A program made the translations under genes and the position numbers. The notes below the pieces were generated by a model. It saw nothing but the letters and a program-made list of their open reading frames with translations, did no database searches and was not told the DNA's origin. A stretch of DNA of 64,000 nucleotides from Ciona intestinalis. Its lineage: Eukaryota > Chordata > Ascidiacea > Phlebobranchia > Cionidae. The DNA is taken from contig NC_020169.2 in the NCBI RefSeq assembly GCF_000224145.3, positions 4,050,957-4,114,956 of the forward strand, read 5' to 3'. This document shows positions 44,516-55,300 of this stretch, one piece after another (positions within the stretch are counted from its first letter, which is position 1; each line of letters opens with the position of its first letter).

Positions 44516-45406
44516 GTAAAATAACTTTTGCTGCAGATTTATTTTTATACTGTATATTGGATTATGTTTTGTTTTGATACAAATAGATATATAAGAATGT
44601 AACTGTGTTTTAAGACTACCAAGATACCCACAGCTAGAATGTTCATGGCAATTCTAGCTTCAAGTATCTATGCATAATGTAATTAGTTTTCAGTTTGAAG
44701 GCTGACAAGATATCAAGGCTAACAGCAAGCCTTGATTGAGAACTCTAGGTATTTTTCATACGTGATCCTATATTGGTTATAACTATCATATGGGTTATAC
44801 CAGTGTTTTTACCCGCTTATACATTCTATCCGATAGTTCCTACTGACAGACAGAGATATAGTACTTTGCAGTACAGAAGAACAAAACAGTGATCGTTGTG
44901 TGTAGAACAGGTTTATTAAAACAGATGACACGTAGAAAACACCCAACTATATAAAAGAAATACGTAAAACCATCATGTAAGGCAGCATGATCAGTATGAT
45001 TATTTATAACAATTGATTTGGTTAATACTCATGGCATAGAAGAAACATAATCTCGAATATAAACTGCTTTGACGATTGAAAGGATGCTTCTGAATAAAAT
45101 CTTAATGATTAAAAATGGTACTGCGAAGTGGCATAGGTGTAACATTACAGGTGCGTAGGGTGACATGTAACCTTAAATTTTGAAACGGGGGACCTCATAT
45201 GAAAAAAAAGAACTTTCACTCTGCTGTTGGGTGTCTATACAAACAAAAAGAGTCAAATTATATTGCATTTAACACATTAATATAAGAGGATCCCGGTGTT
45301 TGACAACTTTGAGTGTAACCACATTGTAACAATGTCACCCTAGATATAAAAAAACAGTACGCCTATGTGCAGTGGTGAAGTGCAAACAGTGTACAAGATT
45401 GTGACA
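44516..45406. other. 3' flanks of convergent IFT80 and LRP11-like genes
   Basis: 890 bp between two facing stop codons, holding both 3' UTRs. No exon was seen. An AATAAA occurs near 45093 on plus, and TTTATT (AATAAA on minus) near 44540 and 44912; none can be assigned with confidence. Confidence 0.5.
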
Positions 45407-48403
45407 TCACAAATACATGCCGTTAATAAGGTAATCTGACTCATCCATGCGTAAGGGGCCTCCATGCCGTCGCAATTTTTTCCTCATGACCCGAATCCTA
45501 CACACCACCATTAAGATGATGCAGGCCGTGACCGCAAGCCCAAGCGCAAGAGGTAAAACAGCTCCCTGTTCAGGTGAAACACTTTCCTGCACTATCACAT
45601 CATCAACCACTACTTCTACTTCGGGTTTTTCCGTCACAACGACATTCACTTTTGTCACTGGAACCACTTTTAATGTTGTATTGACTGCAAAATAAAAATA
45701 TTCTACTATTGGTCTACTAATTACTACGCAGTAGGCATAATGTACCTTTTAAAACTGATACTCTGACCTTAAAAATTAACATATATTTCACTAGTAAAAA
45801 ACAACTTTGCAAGGGCTGTTGCACAGCAAATAAAAATGGTTTTGTTTTTGCATGGTTTTTGTGTTTGCATGATTTCCTAACAAACATTAAATTAACTCAG
45901 CACTAACCTATGGGTTGAGTTTGTAATTCAGGACAATCAGTTTCATCGCTGCCATCTTCACACTGGTTAGTGTGGTCACAAACAAATCGTGCAAGAATAC
46001 AACATTTGTTGTCGCATGCCCATTCATAATGTGCACAGTTGGTGTTGCATGATTCCTCTGTAAAGTAGTTGTTGTTGCATGTAAAAACTGTGGCGACATA
46101 AATAATGTGGAAACTCAACCTACCACAGCAATTTTCTGCATGGCAATTTTTAAAGCTATAATATCATACTCAAAGAGTATTAAATATGCTTTTTAAATAA
46201 TTCTAAATGTATTAAGTATTAGCAAATATTGATCTGGCAATTGTTTAATTACATGGTAAATTTCATATACTGTTATTTGATTAATGAAAGAATATAAATG
46301 TATATATTGTTATAACTTAAATGTAATGAAAAATATTTCGTACTTTCAGTTGTTGTTGTTGTTGTGGTAGGAGCTGCAGTTGTTGTTGGTTGAGTTGTTG
46401 TACTTGTTGTTGAAGTAGTTGTAGGTGCTTCACTTATAGCTGTTGTAGTGGTAGTTGTTGGTGCACTTGTAGTTGTAGGGCTGGTTGTAGTGGTTGTTGT
46501 TGTAGTTGTTGAGGTATCAATAACTTCTTGTAGCTGAGACACATCATCATTTGCCTGTAAGTAATTGTTTGTTTGCATATAAACAATACATAAAAGTGGG
46601 TTACAGGCCAACAGATCCCATGTTTTCTGGTTTTTTATTTGCCTTTGCACATTTTTTAGAATGCTTTTTTCAAAAGTCGTAATACCAGTGCTTGTCCAAG
46701 TATCTTATAGGTCAAATTTCAATCAAATGTGTCTACTATGCGGCATACACATACCAGGACAACAGCTTTCGGTGTTGCTTCCCTTCTTCTATAGCTTGTA
46801 TAACCAGCATGATTTGAGAACAAACAACTGAATTCTCCAGTTGACTCGTTTAAACATGAAAATATGAAACATTTTGGTTTTCTTGAGCGGGTGCTACTCG
46901 CTTGGTACACGGATAAGTCGCACCTAATTAATGTGAATTCTGTTAGTCTACAGTAACATAGTAAATGAAATCTTGTTAATGGAATAGTTTGGTAGTTAGT
47001 GGAGTAGGTTTGGTAGTAAAATATTGCACAATCAGTCAACTCTACTCTTCTCAGCTGAAAAATGACTGATGTTAATTAAAAATTAAACTGACAGATTTTG
47101 CTGTCCACGGAATTAATTCGAACATGATTTAGTCTCTTGAGGCTGTCACTGATTGTAGTTAGAAAATTATACCTTTTTTAGTAACCTTTAAACTAGTTTT
47201 CAATTGTTCTGACATGAGAGCTAACGTTTATTGGTTTCTGGCAGAATTTGGCAGTTCCTGACGCAAACTGGTATTGGTCCAATAACATAATTTTGAAATT
47301 TCTCTTTTTTGGTAAACACAGAACCTCGCCTATTAATGCAGACGAAATGTTGGTTACAAACTTTAAATAAGCCTTAAGTTTATTTTAATACCATCAGTGC
47401 AGTTTCAAATTCTAACCTTTGTTGATTATTTGGGTCCTTATAATCACAACATAGTTGTTTGCATGAATCAGTTGTCATATGTTCGGTTGAAACTTGTAAG
47501 AACTTTGCCCCATTATGCATTGAATCCTCAGTGCGGATAATTCTGTTTGTGTTCTCTGTAAACTGTCCAGCGCATTGAGAATTTGTACCTGAAAGAAACA
47601 AAAATGGTCATTGTTTAATATGTACTTCATTAATTAAATAAATGTACGTAACTTGCTTTATTCTCGCATGCCCGGTAAGGGACAGTCATTATAACACGGG
47701 GTGTTCTGTTTCATACACCTCGGGCCAGCTTACGAGTTGTGTTTTGCCTAGGACACATACGCCCACAATAGAAGCAGCAACGAGCATTAAACCAACTGTG
47801 CCATGGCATTAGACAAATACACAGTTTCTTGTGGATCTTTACTTAAAGATACAAAAAAAATATTTAAGTGTACATTGTTGTAAGAATTGTTTAGCTTGTG
47901 ATATTTTAACCATTTATTTGGGTCATTTGGAAATTGGTAAAATAATCTAGAGATTAGATATACCACCTTGGTGCTAATAGGACTGACAGTAATTGACTGT
48001 GAGTTATTTATTCACGCAGGCACATGACAAACAGCAGTGTATTATTAAATAAAAAAACATTCATTTACTATAAACTTGCATCATATAGTGAAACTGTACA
48101 TTTTACCACATATAATGAAATTGTACATTTTAGATTTTCACAAACATAATGTATTTGTAAAACATAAATAAAACCACAAAGTAATAAATTCACTACATAA
48201 AGTGACATTAAATATTTACCATCTAGGGAATTCGGATTCTCAATCATACCAAGCAGTTCCTGCAGTTGGGATTTTGATAAATCGCCGATTATATCACTTG
48301 CTGTCTTTCGATTAATGTCAGGCGTTACGGCCGTTGTGTTTTGTAAATTCACAGTCAGAAAAATAATTAAAAAAGATTGTACGATTTTTCGTGAATCGGT
48401 CAT
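45407..48403 (-). CDS. MANSC and LDLa domain single-pass membrane protein, LRP11/MANSC1-like
   Basis: Exons in transcript order 48220-48403, 47417-47588, 46755-46923, 46344-46554, 45908-46087, 45407-45684; 397 codons plus stop, phases all consistent. Domains: signal peptide about 1-25 (FLIIFLTV core); MANSC about 65-170 with NGAKFL, DSCKQLCC, QRCDLSVYQ and a later C-rich half; Thr-rich linker about 185-245; LDL-receptor class A repeat about 262-300 ending CEDGSDETDC; membrane segment about 345-368 (LPLALGLAVTACIILMVV); short basic tail ending DYLINGMYL. From memory, vertebrate LRP11 has a PKD domain between MANSC and LDLa and MANSC1 has a related YLING tail. Here a Thr-rich, probably O-glycosylated stretch takes the PKD position. 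Orthology to one or the other is open. Confidence 0.85.
46344..46554 (-). repeat. Thr-codon repeat exon (ACA/ACT runs)
   Basis: On minus the exon is mostly ACA, ACT and ACC codons with scattered Pro, Ala and Ser, making a mucin-like linker. A stretch like this is prone to length polymorphism. Confidence 0.75.
47635..47742 (+). repeat. Short interspersed repeat, family B
   Basis: AACTTGCTTTATTCTCGCATG, GGACAGTCATTATAACACGG, GTGTTCTGTTTCATACACC, CCAGCTTACGAGTTG. In the first intron of the LRP11-like gene. Confidence 0.65.
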
Positions 48404-50465
48404 GTTTATTGCATACTGTACCTGCCGAAATTCGTATTATAAGTTCGTATATCCTAAATTGTTCTACGTATTAATTTAAACCACGTATGCTACGGAAAGC
48501 GTGCGTTTACGTAACTATCTAACGTCTGTTGTCTGGTGACAGAACAGTTTGTTGTTTAAGAATTCCAACATTCTGTCAAATCAATGACGTTTTCCTGACA
48601 TTTAAAAGTGTTGCCTTTGTATTTCCATCAAAAACACCATTGGGGACAAGTGCGTGCACTAAATTTGGAATGGGGCGCAAAATACAGATCATTGGGCAAG
48701 GGTTATTGAATTTATTAACTAAAATGGTTTATTATTTTTCAATTTTGTTTCCTATGGCATTCGTTTTGCGTCGAGACCAAAGAGATTAAAACCATATTGT
48801 ATTACAGTTTCCACTCATTGGTTTACCAAGCAATATTGAAGTATGCTATTTTATTGATCATTCATTGACCGTCAAATTTACAATACGCCAAATGTGCATA
48901 TAATATTAAACACGTCTATATATTCTTTTATGCAGAATAGCCATGTATTGATCGTAACTCCGTGTTCACAGTAAAAGTTGATATGCAACAATAGTTATGT
49001 ACGGGTTATCCAGGCGTAAATTAACCAAATTTACACATTGAAAACCAGACACCACTATGTCGACAACTGCTTCTTAAATTCCAACGTATTGCAGAGGTAG
49101 AGAGTTGGAGTTATCTGATTGAAAAACAGAATATAATTGTAGCAAATAATACTCGTAATTTAAGCCCCCAAAATATTAAACTTATTTAAGAGAAAACAAC
49201 TTTACCAAAGGTATAACTACAGTTTTATGTTAAATCGTCTTTGCTGATTTATTTGTTTATATATCATTTAAATAAGAGTGAAATGCGATTTATTCTTATA
49301 ACACAAATGTTGTGTATCTAGTGCCCTTTTACGAGTTTTACTACGCATGTTTCTTTACTGGTAAGGGATATATATTCTACTATACCCCTCTACATAAACG
49401 CCTCCTATTGCAGGCCTATTCATTCTACACACAGCGATCGAAACACTTTAAAAGTATGATCTAAATTTACTCTTTACTTATAGCATTCGGAGGATGCTGA
49501 AACAATACCAACACTTCGATGTGTCAAGTTATCCCCATATAAACTCTTCATTTTGAAGGCATCTCATATCCCGTTTCCGATGACAATTATATTTCATCTC
49601 CATCCTTTCTTACTGGAAGCCAACATGATTTCCAGTAAAATCTTTTTACGTATAATGAGATGGCTAACACGTTATGGGCGACTCTACGACGTTAAAGGAA
49701 TATAATAATGACTTTTATATAGCGACAAAAAAGTGTGTTAAAACACGCTTGCAGTTAAAAACCTATTTACATTTGGTTGGAAAAACCATGCGTTGGTTTT
49801 TAAATTTCAGTTACAATGCGTGAGATTATAAACCTTTATTCACGGTCATATATTGGTAGTACGATATTATTAGCAACATGGTTATTTATGTGTTAAAAAC
49901 GAAGCAGGATATTATTTATGTGCAGTCACAGTCGTTATAAGTAGGCCTATAACACGTGTGTTCTGCTTCACACACGTTTTATACACCACAAACTAAATCC
50001 TAGGACGTCATGCTCCTCACGTAATAAAAACATTTCCCGTTTTTGCTTTGCAGCACGAGATAACTGAGATACGATTTGACACGAGCGGAAATAATGTGAC
50101 AGTTCCTTTGGTTAGCTCTTGCGCAAACGTTTTCTCTGTAGCACTATGCTGTGACATCGTCGAAAAAGCAGATACATTGAATTGATTAAAACGTCCCACT
50201 AGAAATTGTTCCAGATGCACCGTATAGAAAACACGTCGTATCCCTAGTTATCACTCCCCAAAATATTTTTACCTACTATTTCTACATCTCATGCTGTTTC
50301 CCCGAAGATCAGGTATTCGGGAATCCCCTAATTTCAGGTCCAAAGTCCTTAACCACAAATGTGTTGAGTCATTCTTTTTATTGTACATTCCTAACATTAA
50401 TATACGCCGTGTAGGTTGTCAGTGTAGTCTATAGTGTATTGCATGGACCGTAATGTCGCTTTAAT
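48404..50465. other. Intergenic region between LRP11-like and ASB3-like genes (divergent)
   Basis: About 2.1 kb that should carry both promoters. No exon or RNA gene was recognised. A degraded family B repeat lies at about 49915-49985. Frames at 48529-48789 and 50017-50220 have no support. Confidence 0.5.
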
Positions 50466-52052
50466 ATGGCCGAGTTATTTGGCCTGTCATACGTAGACAC
50501 ATGCTCGGCTGTTGGGTTAGCAGCCAGAAACGGCAATGTGGAGTTACTTAAAAGGTTGCTGCTGGAACAAAAGGATTACTGCGTGAAGGATAACAGGGGC
50601 TGGTTTCCAATTCATGAAGCTGCAAGCAAAGGCCATACTGAGTGCGTTCAACTTTTAATTGAAACAGCATTAGAAAATGGCGAAGTCCCTTCTGAGATAT
50701 GGCCATTACCGTTTGACGTTATGGCCGCTGGAAGCCCCTTGTGCTTAGCTGTAGCAGGTGGGTATCTTAACACTGTGGAAATATTGCTCAACCTTTGCCA
50801 AACTAATGAGCCTGATCTATGTGATGCTCTTATGAGAAGTGTTCACTATCCTGATATATTAAAACTAATATTAGGTAAATTTCCTGGGATTATTGTTAGT
50901 GAGTTAATCGGTGATGGATCAGAAGGGTCCCCCCTTCATGCTGCGGTAACTCATGAGAATTTAGAAAGTGTAAAAATTCTACTGAAGGCTGAAATAAACA
51001 TTGAGTTTATAGATGATTTTGGTAGAACCCCTTTGCACATTGCAGTCTGTATTAAAGACACTCTGAATAGAATTGCAATTACAAACATATTGCTTGATAA
51101 TCACTGTAACGTTAATGCTTGCGATGAGAAACACTTTACACCACTGTACCTTGCAGTGCAGCGTGATTATACAGAAATTATTCAACTGCTGCTCAATCAT
51201 AATGCTGACCCTCACTTGTCAGCTATGTGTAACTTTGGAAAACATGATATAGAAGTTTCTCCTATTGCAGCAGCTGCCTATCTTGGCAACCTGCAAGCTG
51301 TAAAGCTTTTAGTGCAATATACAAGTAAAAAGAAACTTGGTTTGCTAAAATCCTGCTCTCCAGTATCAATAGCTGTACAGGGTGCTTGTGCAGGATGCTT
51401 GCTTGCATTACTTGATGCTGGCTACACCATTGATGGATTATTACCTGACTGTATTGCTGCAGATTTAACTGATACTTTATTTTACGGTGAAGACATTCTT
51501 TGCAATTTGCTACCTTGGTGTTTTGAGTTGGTTGAAACTGCCCAAGTGCTTGAGATTCTCTTATCACGTGGAGCTGCCTTGTCTGGTAAATTTGTGGACA
51601 AATCCATGTTCATTCCTATGATGATTTCCTCTGAACAGCATTCGTTTTACGTTTTAAAGGTTCTACTAAAATACGGACTTCATGAGAAAATGTTAAATAA
51701 CGAGCTTCCTTCTTCTGCTCAGAAGATTCACGTCAAATTCTTCAATGTTTTACAAAGTTCGCTTTTATCTTCAAACGAAGATGACGAAAATGATGAAATT
51801 GAAAATATCAACATTAAAAAACTAAACTTGTTGTTTTCTGTCATACCAAACATATCATTTAAAGTTTGCAGCAACAGTCTTGATTTTACACATGCTGAAA
51901 TAGCCATGGTGGCTCCTAACCTACAAGAGTTATGCAGATGGACAATTAGACAAACCATGCTTCAAAACACTGGCCTGTCTGCTATAAACATGTTAAATAT
52001 ACCACCTTTGTTAAAAAGATATTTGTTTTATTCCGATTTGAACAGTATGTAA
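50466..52052 (+). CDS. ASB3: Ankyrin repeat and SOCS box protein, ASB3-like, intronless
   Basis: 528-residue adaptor predicted to bind substrate through ankyrin repeats and elongin B/C-cullin 5 through its C-terminal SOCS box, for ubiquitination. The start fits ASB3: DTCSAVGLAARNGNVELL and DNRGWFPIHEAASKGHTEC lie at the positions I expect for that protein (518 residues in human). Further ankyrin units: GSPLCLAVAGGYLNTVEILL, GSPLHAAVTHENLESVKILL, DFGRTPLHIAVC, TPLYLAVQRDYTEIIQLLL, SPIAAAAYLGNLQAVKLLV. SOCS box at about 482-525: NLQELCRWTIRQTM then LNIPPLLKRYL. The whole frame is open in one exon, unlike the intron-rich neighbours. ATG chosen as the first in frame; sequence upstream does not extend the frame usefully. 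An acidic segment (NEDDENDEIENIN, about 438-450) precedes the SOCS box. Confidence 0.9.
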   Translation: MAELFGLSYVDTCSAVGLAARNGNVELLKRLLLEQKDYCVKDNRGWFPIHEAASKGHTECVQLLIETALENGEVPSEIWPLPFDVMAAGSPLCLAVAGGYLNTVEILLNLCQTNEPDLCDALMRSVHYPDILKLILGKFPGIIVSELIGDGSEGSPLHAAVTHENLESVKILLKAEINIEFIDDFGRTPLHIAVCIKDTLNRIAITNILLDNHCNVNACDEKHFTPLYLAVQRDYTEIIQLLLNHNADPHLSAMCNFGKHDIEVSPIAAAAYLGNLQAVKLLVQYTSKKKLGLLKSCSPVSIAVQGACAGCLLALLDAGYTIDGLLPDCIAADLTDTLFYGEDILCNLLPWCFELVETAQVLEILLSRGAALSGKFVDKSMFIPMMISSEQHSFYVLKVLLKYGLHEKMLNNELPSSAQKIHVKFFNVLQSSLLSSNEDDENDEIENINIKKLNLLFSVIPNISFKVCSNSLDFTHAEIAMVAPNLQELCRWTIRQTMLQNTGLSAINMLNIPPLLKRYLFYSDLNSM

Positions 52053-52329
52053 TTTGTCAAACAAATGCATTAAGTTAGCTAAATTGTTCAAAGATTAGCA
52101 TTCACACTTCGGCAATCTACCAGTGAATAACTGAAGTTTTTATTTTACATTTCGTTATTGCCGTATTGACAGCCGAAACTATTTTTTTCATATTTATTTG
52201 TTCCAGCCTTCTTTTCACTCAGTTAAAACATCTCACAGCCATACACAGTTAGATTTAAATATAAACAATATCGGTGTTACAGGATTGAGTTTTAATGTAC
52301 ATATATAATAATATAATATATATTTATAA
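52053..52329 (+). other. 277-bp spacer between ASB3-like stop and VWA8 start
   Basis: No AATAAA was found between the two genes; the first one (52344-52349) lies inside VWA8 exon 1. A possible acceptor CGGTGTTACAG precedes the VWA8 ATG by about 50 bp. This could be an ordinary compact intergenic region or the middle of a two-gene transcript. Confidence 0.45.
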
Positions 52330-55300
52330 ATGTTGCGTATATTAATAAAGACAGAGAAATCAGTACGAAGAATAAACCATCTCCGTGCTGTACTAAACAA
52401 GGATAATCAACATGTTACGTGTTCAAGACACAAACATGGTAAGCAATAAGAACCCATTTTATATTTTCTCTGTAAATATTGACGGAAGTACCCCATTTGA
52501 GGTGACATGTTACCGCAACGTTTTAATTAGGGGTTGACTCATTATAGTGTTTTATTTTACATTGTAAAATGGGTCCTACACTGATTTTTACATCACATAT
52601 AAGGTTCATAAATTAGCCAGTAACTTGTGTTTTTAAGTGTTTTTAGTACCAGTTTCTGTGTGACTATGCTTTTCAAATGAAGCTTTAAAAGTGTCCAAAC
52701 ACAGATATATTTAATAGTAAATAAACATATTTTCACCTAGATGGATATGTTTCTATTGGTAATGTTAAAGTTCCTGTAAAAACTCCACAAAATCCTGAGC
52801 TAGTTCCATATGCATATGGTAAGTTTACATTTGTATGTTTATTATTATTGTTATTAAATCAAGACCAATAATAGGGCAAATAGTCAATTGGTTTATAATT
52901 CTAGCATACTGTCACGCAGCATATATGGTGGCTTGTAACTTATATAGTCTGTTTGGTAGAGGTCAGCCATACATCTAATACATTTATAAAAAAGTTTCAT
53001 AAATAGTAGCATCTAGCATGTCTCTTTTCCTGAAGATACAGTTTCAAGGCTTGATGCTGCTACCTTCAGTTAGAGGTGTATGAAACAGAACACCTGTGTT
53101 GGTAGAAATGTCATTGCCCCTCTATCTGGGATTTGGGATAAATAGAAACATTTATCATTTACATATGTCAGCCAAAGTTTAGTAGATGTATTATGAGTAT
53201 AATACGATAATTCTTTGTAGTTGTGGAAAACAAAGAGCTACCTCAATCTATTCTTCGTCATATGAAATGGTTGGCTCAAAAAGATATTCTTGGACAAGAT
53301 GTGTTTTTAATTGGTCCACCTGGACCTTTACGTCGATTAATTGCAATGCAATATTTGGTGGGTTGTGTTGATGGATGACATAGGTGTAATGTTTTTTTAT
53401 TTTAAATAAAATCCTAGTTGATATTGTTAAAATGTAGTTATATTCATGGCCCCAAACATAAGGAACCACATTGATTTATGTGGTAAATGAACTATATTTT
53501 GGACATTCTTTTTGTATAGACTTTTAACAAAATTGTAAAACCTGTTTCTATATAGTAAAACACCAAACCAAATGATAAACGTAACAATAAAGTGGAACAC
53601 TTGCACTTATTTACCAAAAATGTACATTTACATAAGTTTCGTTTAATAATATTATATAGGAACTTACAAGAAAAGAAGTGGAATACATATCCTTATCAAG
53701 AGATACAACTGAAAGTGATTTAAAACAAAGAAGAGAAATGAAACAAGGAACCTCATTTTATATTGACCAGGTTTAAAGCTATTTATTGTTGCATTTTTAC
53801 TTCTAATCCAAATCTGGCCTATCCCAGGCCCTTAGTAATGCCTCAATGTAGGACCTCAGGTCCCAGAAATATATATATATAGTACCAATTTAACAGCTTT
53901 AAACATTTCTAATTTTAATTGAATTATGATTAGGATATTAAAATTGCCTCATAGACAACAATTCTTTGACTATCCCGTTATTTCTGCCAGGCATACACTA
54001 AATGATATTTAAAAAAAATTGACTGGTTGGTTCTTGAGATTGCATTGTTACTGTTACCTTTTATTTTTATCAGTGTGCAGTTCGAGCTGCTGTTGAAGGA
54101 CGTGTGTTGATAATTGAGGGAGTAGAGAAAGCTGAAAGGAATGTCCTACCTGCGTTGAACAACCTGCTTGAGAATAGAGAGATGCAATTAGATGATGGGA
54201 GGTTTTTAATGCACCACAAACGCTATGATCAACTTCTACAGGTTGTTTAGCTATTGATGTATGCTGACTCTGTCATAAAAATAATTTTTGATTGGCAAAT
54301 GTTTCTGGGCAAGGCACTTTTAAGTAAATTCTCAAACCCAGTGGTTGCTTACGTGTTATTTAAATTATCAGCAATAAATTACGAAAATCACAATGCATGT
54401 TGTAACTCATAAGTGGGCACGAGGTGTATAAAACAGAACAGTCATATTAAAAGTTCTGCCTTTGCCTCACTATGCGAGGGTAAAACCTTTATTTATTCAT
54501 TCTACCTATGGTGGCAAAATAACCTTACCACACCCTTGCATTAACAGGACCATTCAAAGAAAACTTTGGATGACTGGCAACTAGTTCGTGTCAGTGAAAA
54601 CTTCAGAGTATTTGCTTTAGGATTACCAGTTCCTAAATATCGAGGCCACCCATTAGACCCTCCATTAAGGTCAAGGTTTCAAGCCAGGGATGTTTATCAT
54701 CTTGGGTTTAGTGTAAGTTTAATTCTGCTTAAATAATTAGTTGTTTATTTTATTTTTTTTTTTTTTTTTTTTTAAGCTTTTGTAAAAAAAAAAATTGTAA
54801 ACTTTTATCCAAAATGTTATTTGTTTTTTGGTTTTATCCATTTTAACAAAGATAAAATAAATTTCATTCATTCATTTAAGTTTTGCATCAGGTTTGGTCT
54901 GTTATAATTTTTACATTCATATATAATTTTGATTTTCTGCACGCTTTGACTTTTTTGTCTTAAATTTCAAATTATTTGGCAAGAATATAATTGTAAATTC
55001 TCTGAATAATATTCTCTCTGTGTAGTAAAGGTTATAAGACTTGTCTTAACTTTTAACCAATAACATAATTTTTATCTAACTTAATAAAAAATAGATTTAT
55101 TCCATATTTAAATATATTTTGTGCTCCAAAATGATTGACAACCTTTTACCCCAAGGACCAACTAGAAGAGCTTTACAAAACTGCTCCATCAGTAAATGAA
55201 ACTCTTCTTGCCGAAACTCTGTCCTGTGCTTCTGCATTGGTGACACAAGACTCTGCTAACTTAGGTCTACCTCATTTTCCACTTGATAATCTCATTAAAG

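Noticed and set aside
46273..46650. Thr repeat considered as a non-coding microsatellite
   Set aside because: It is bounded by good splice sites in phases that join both neighbouring exons, so it is taken as a coding Thr-rich linker.
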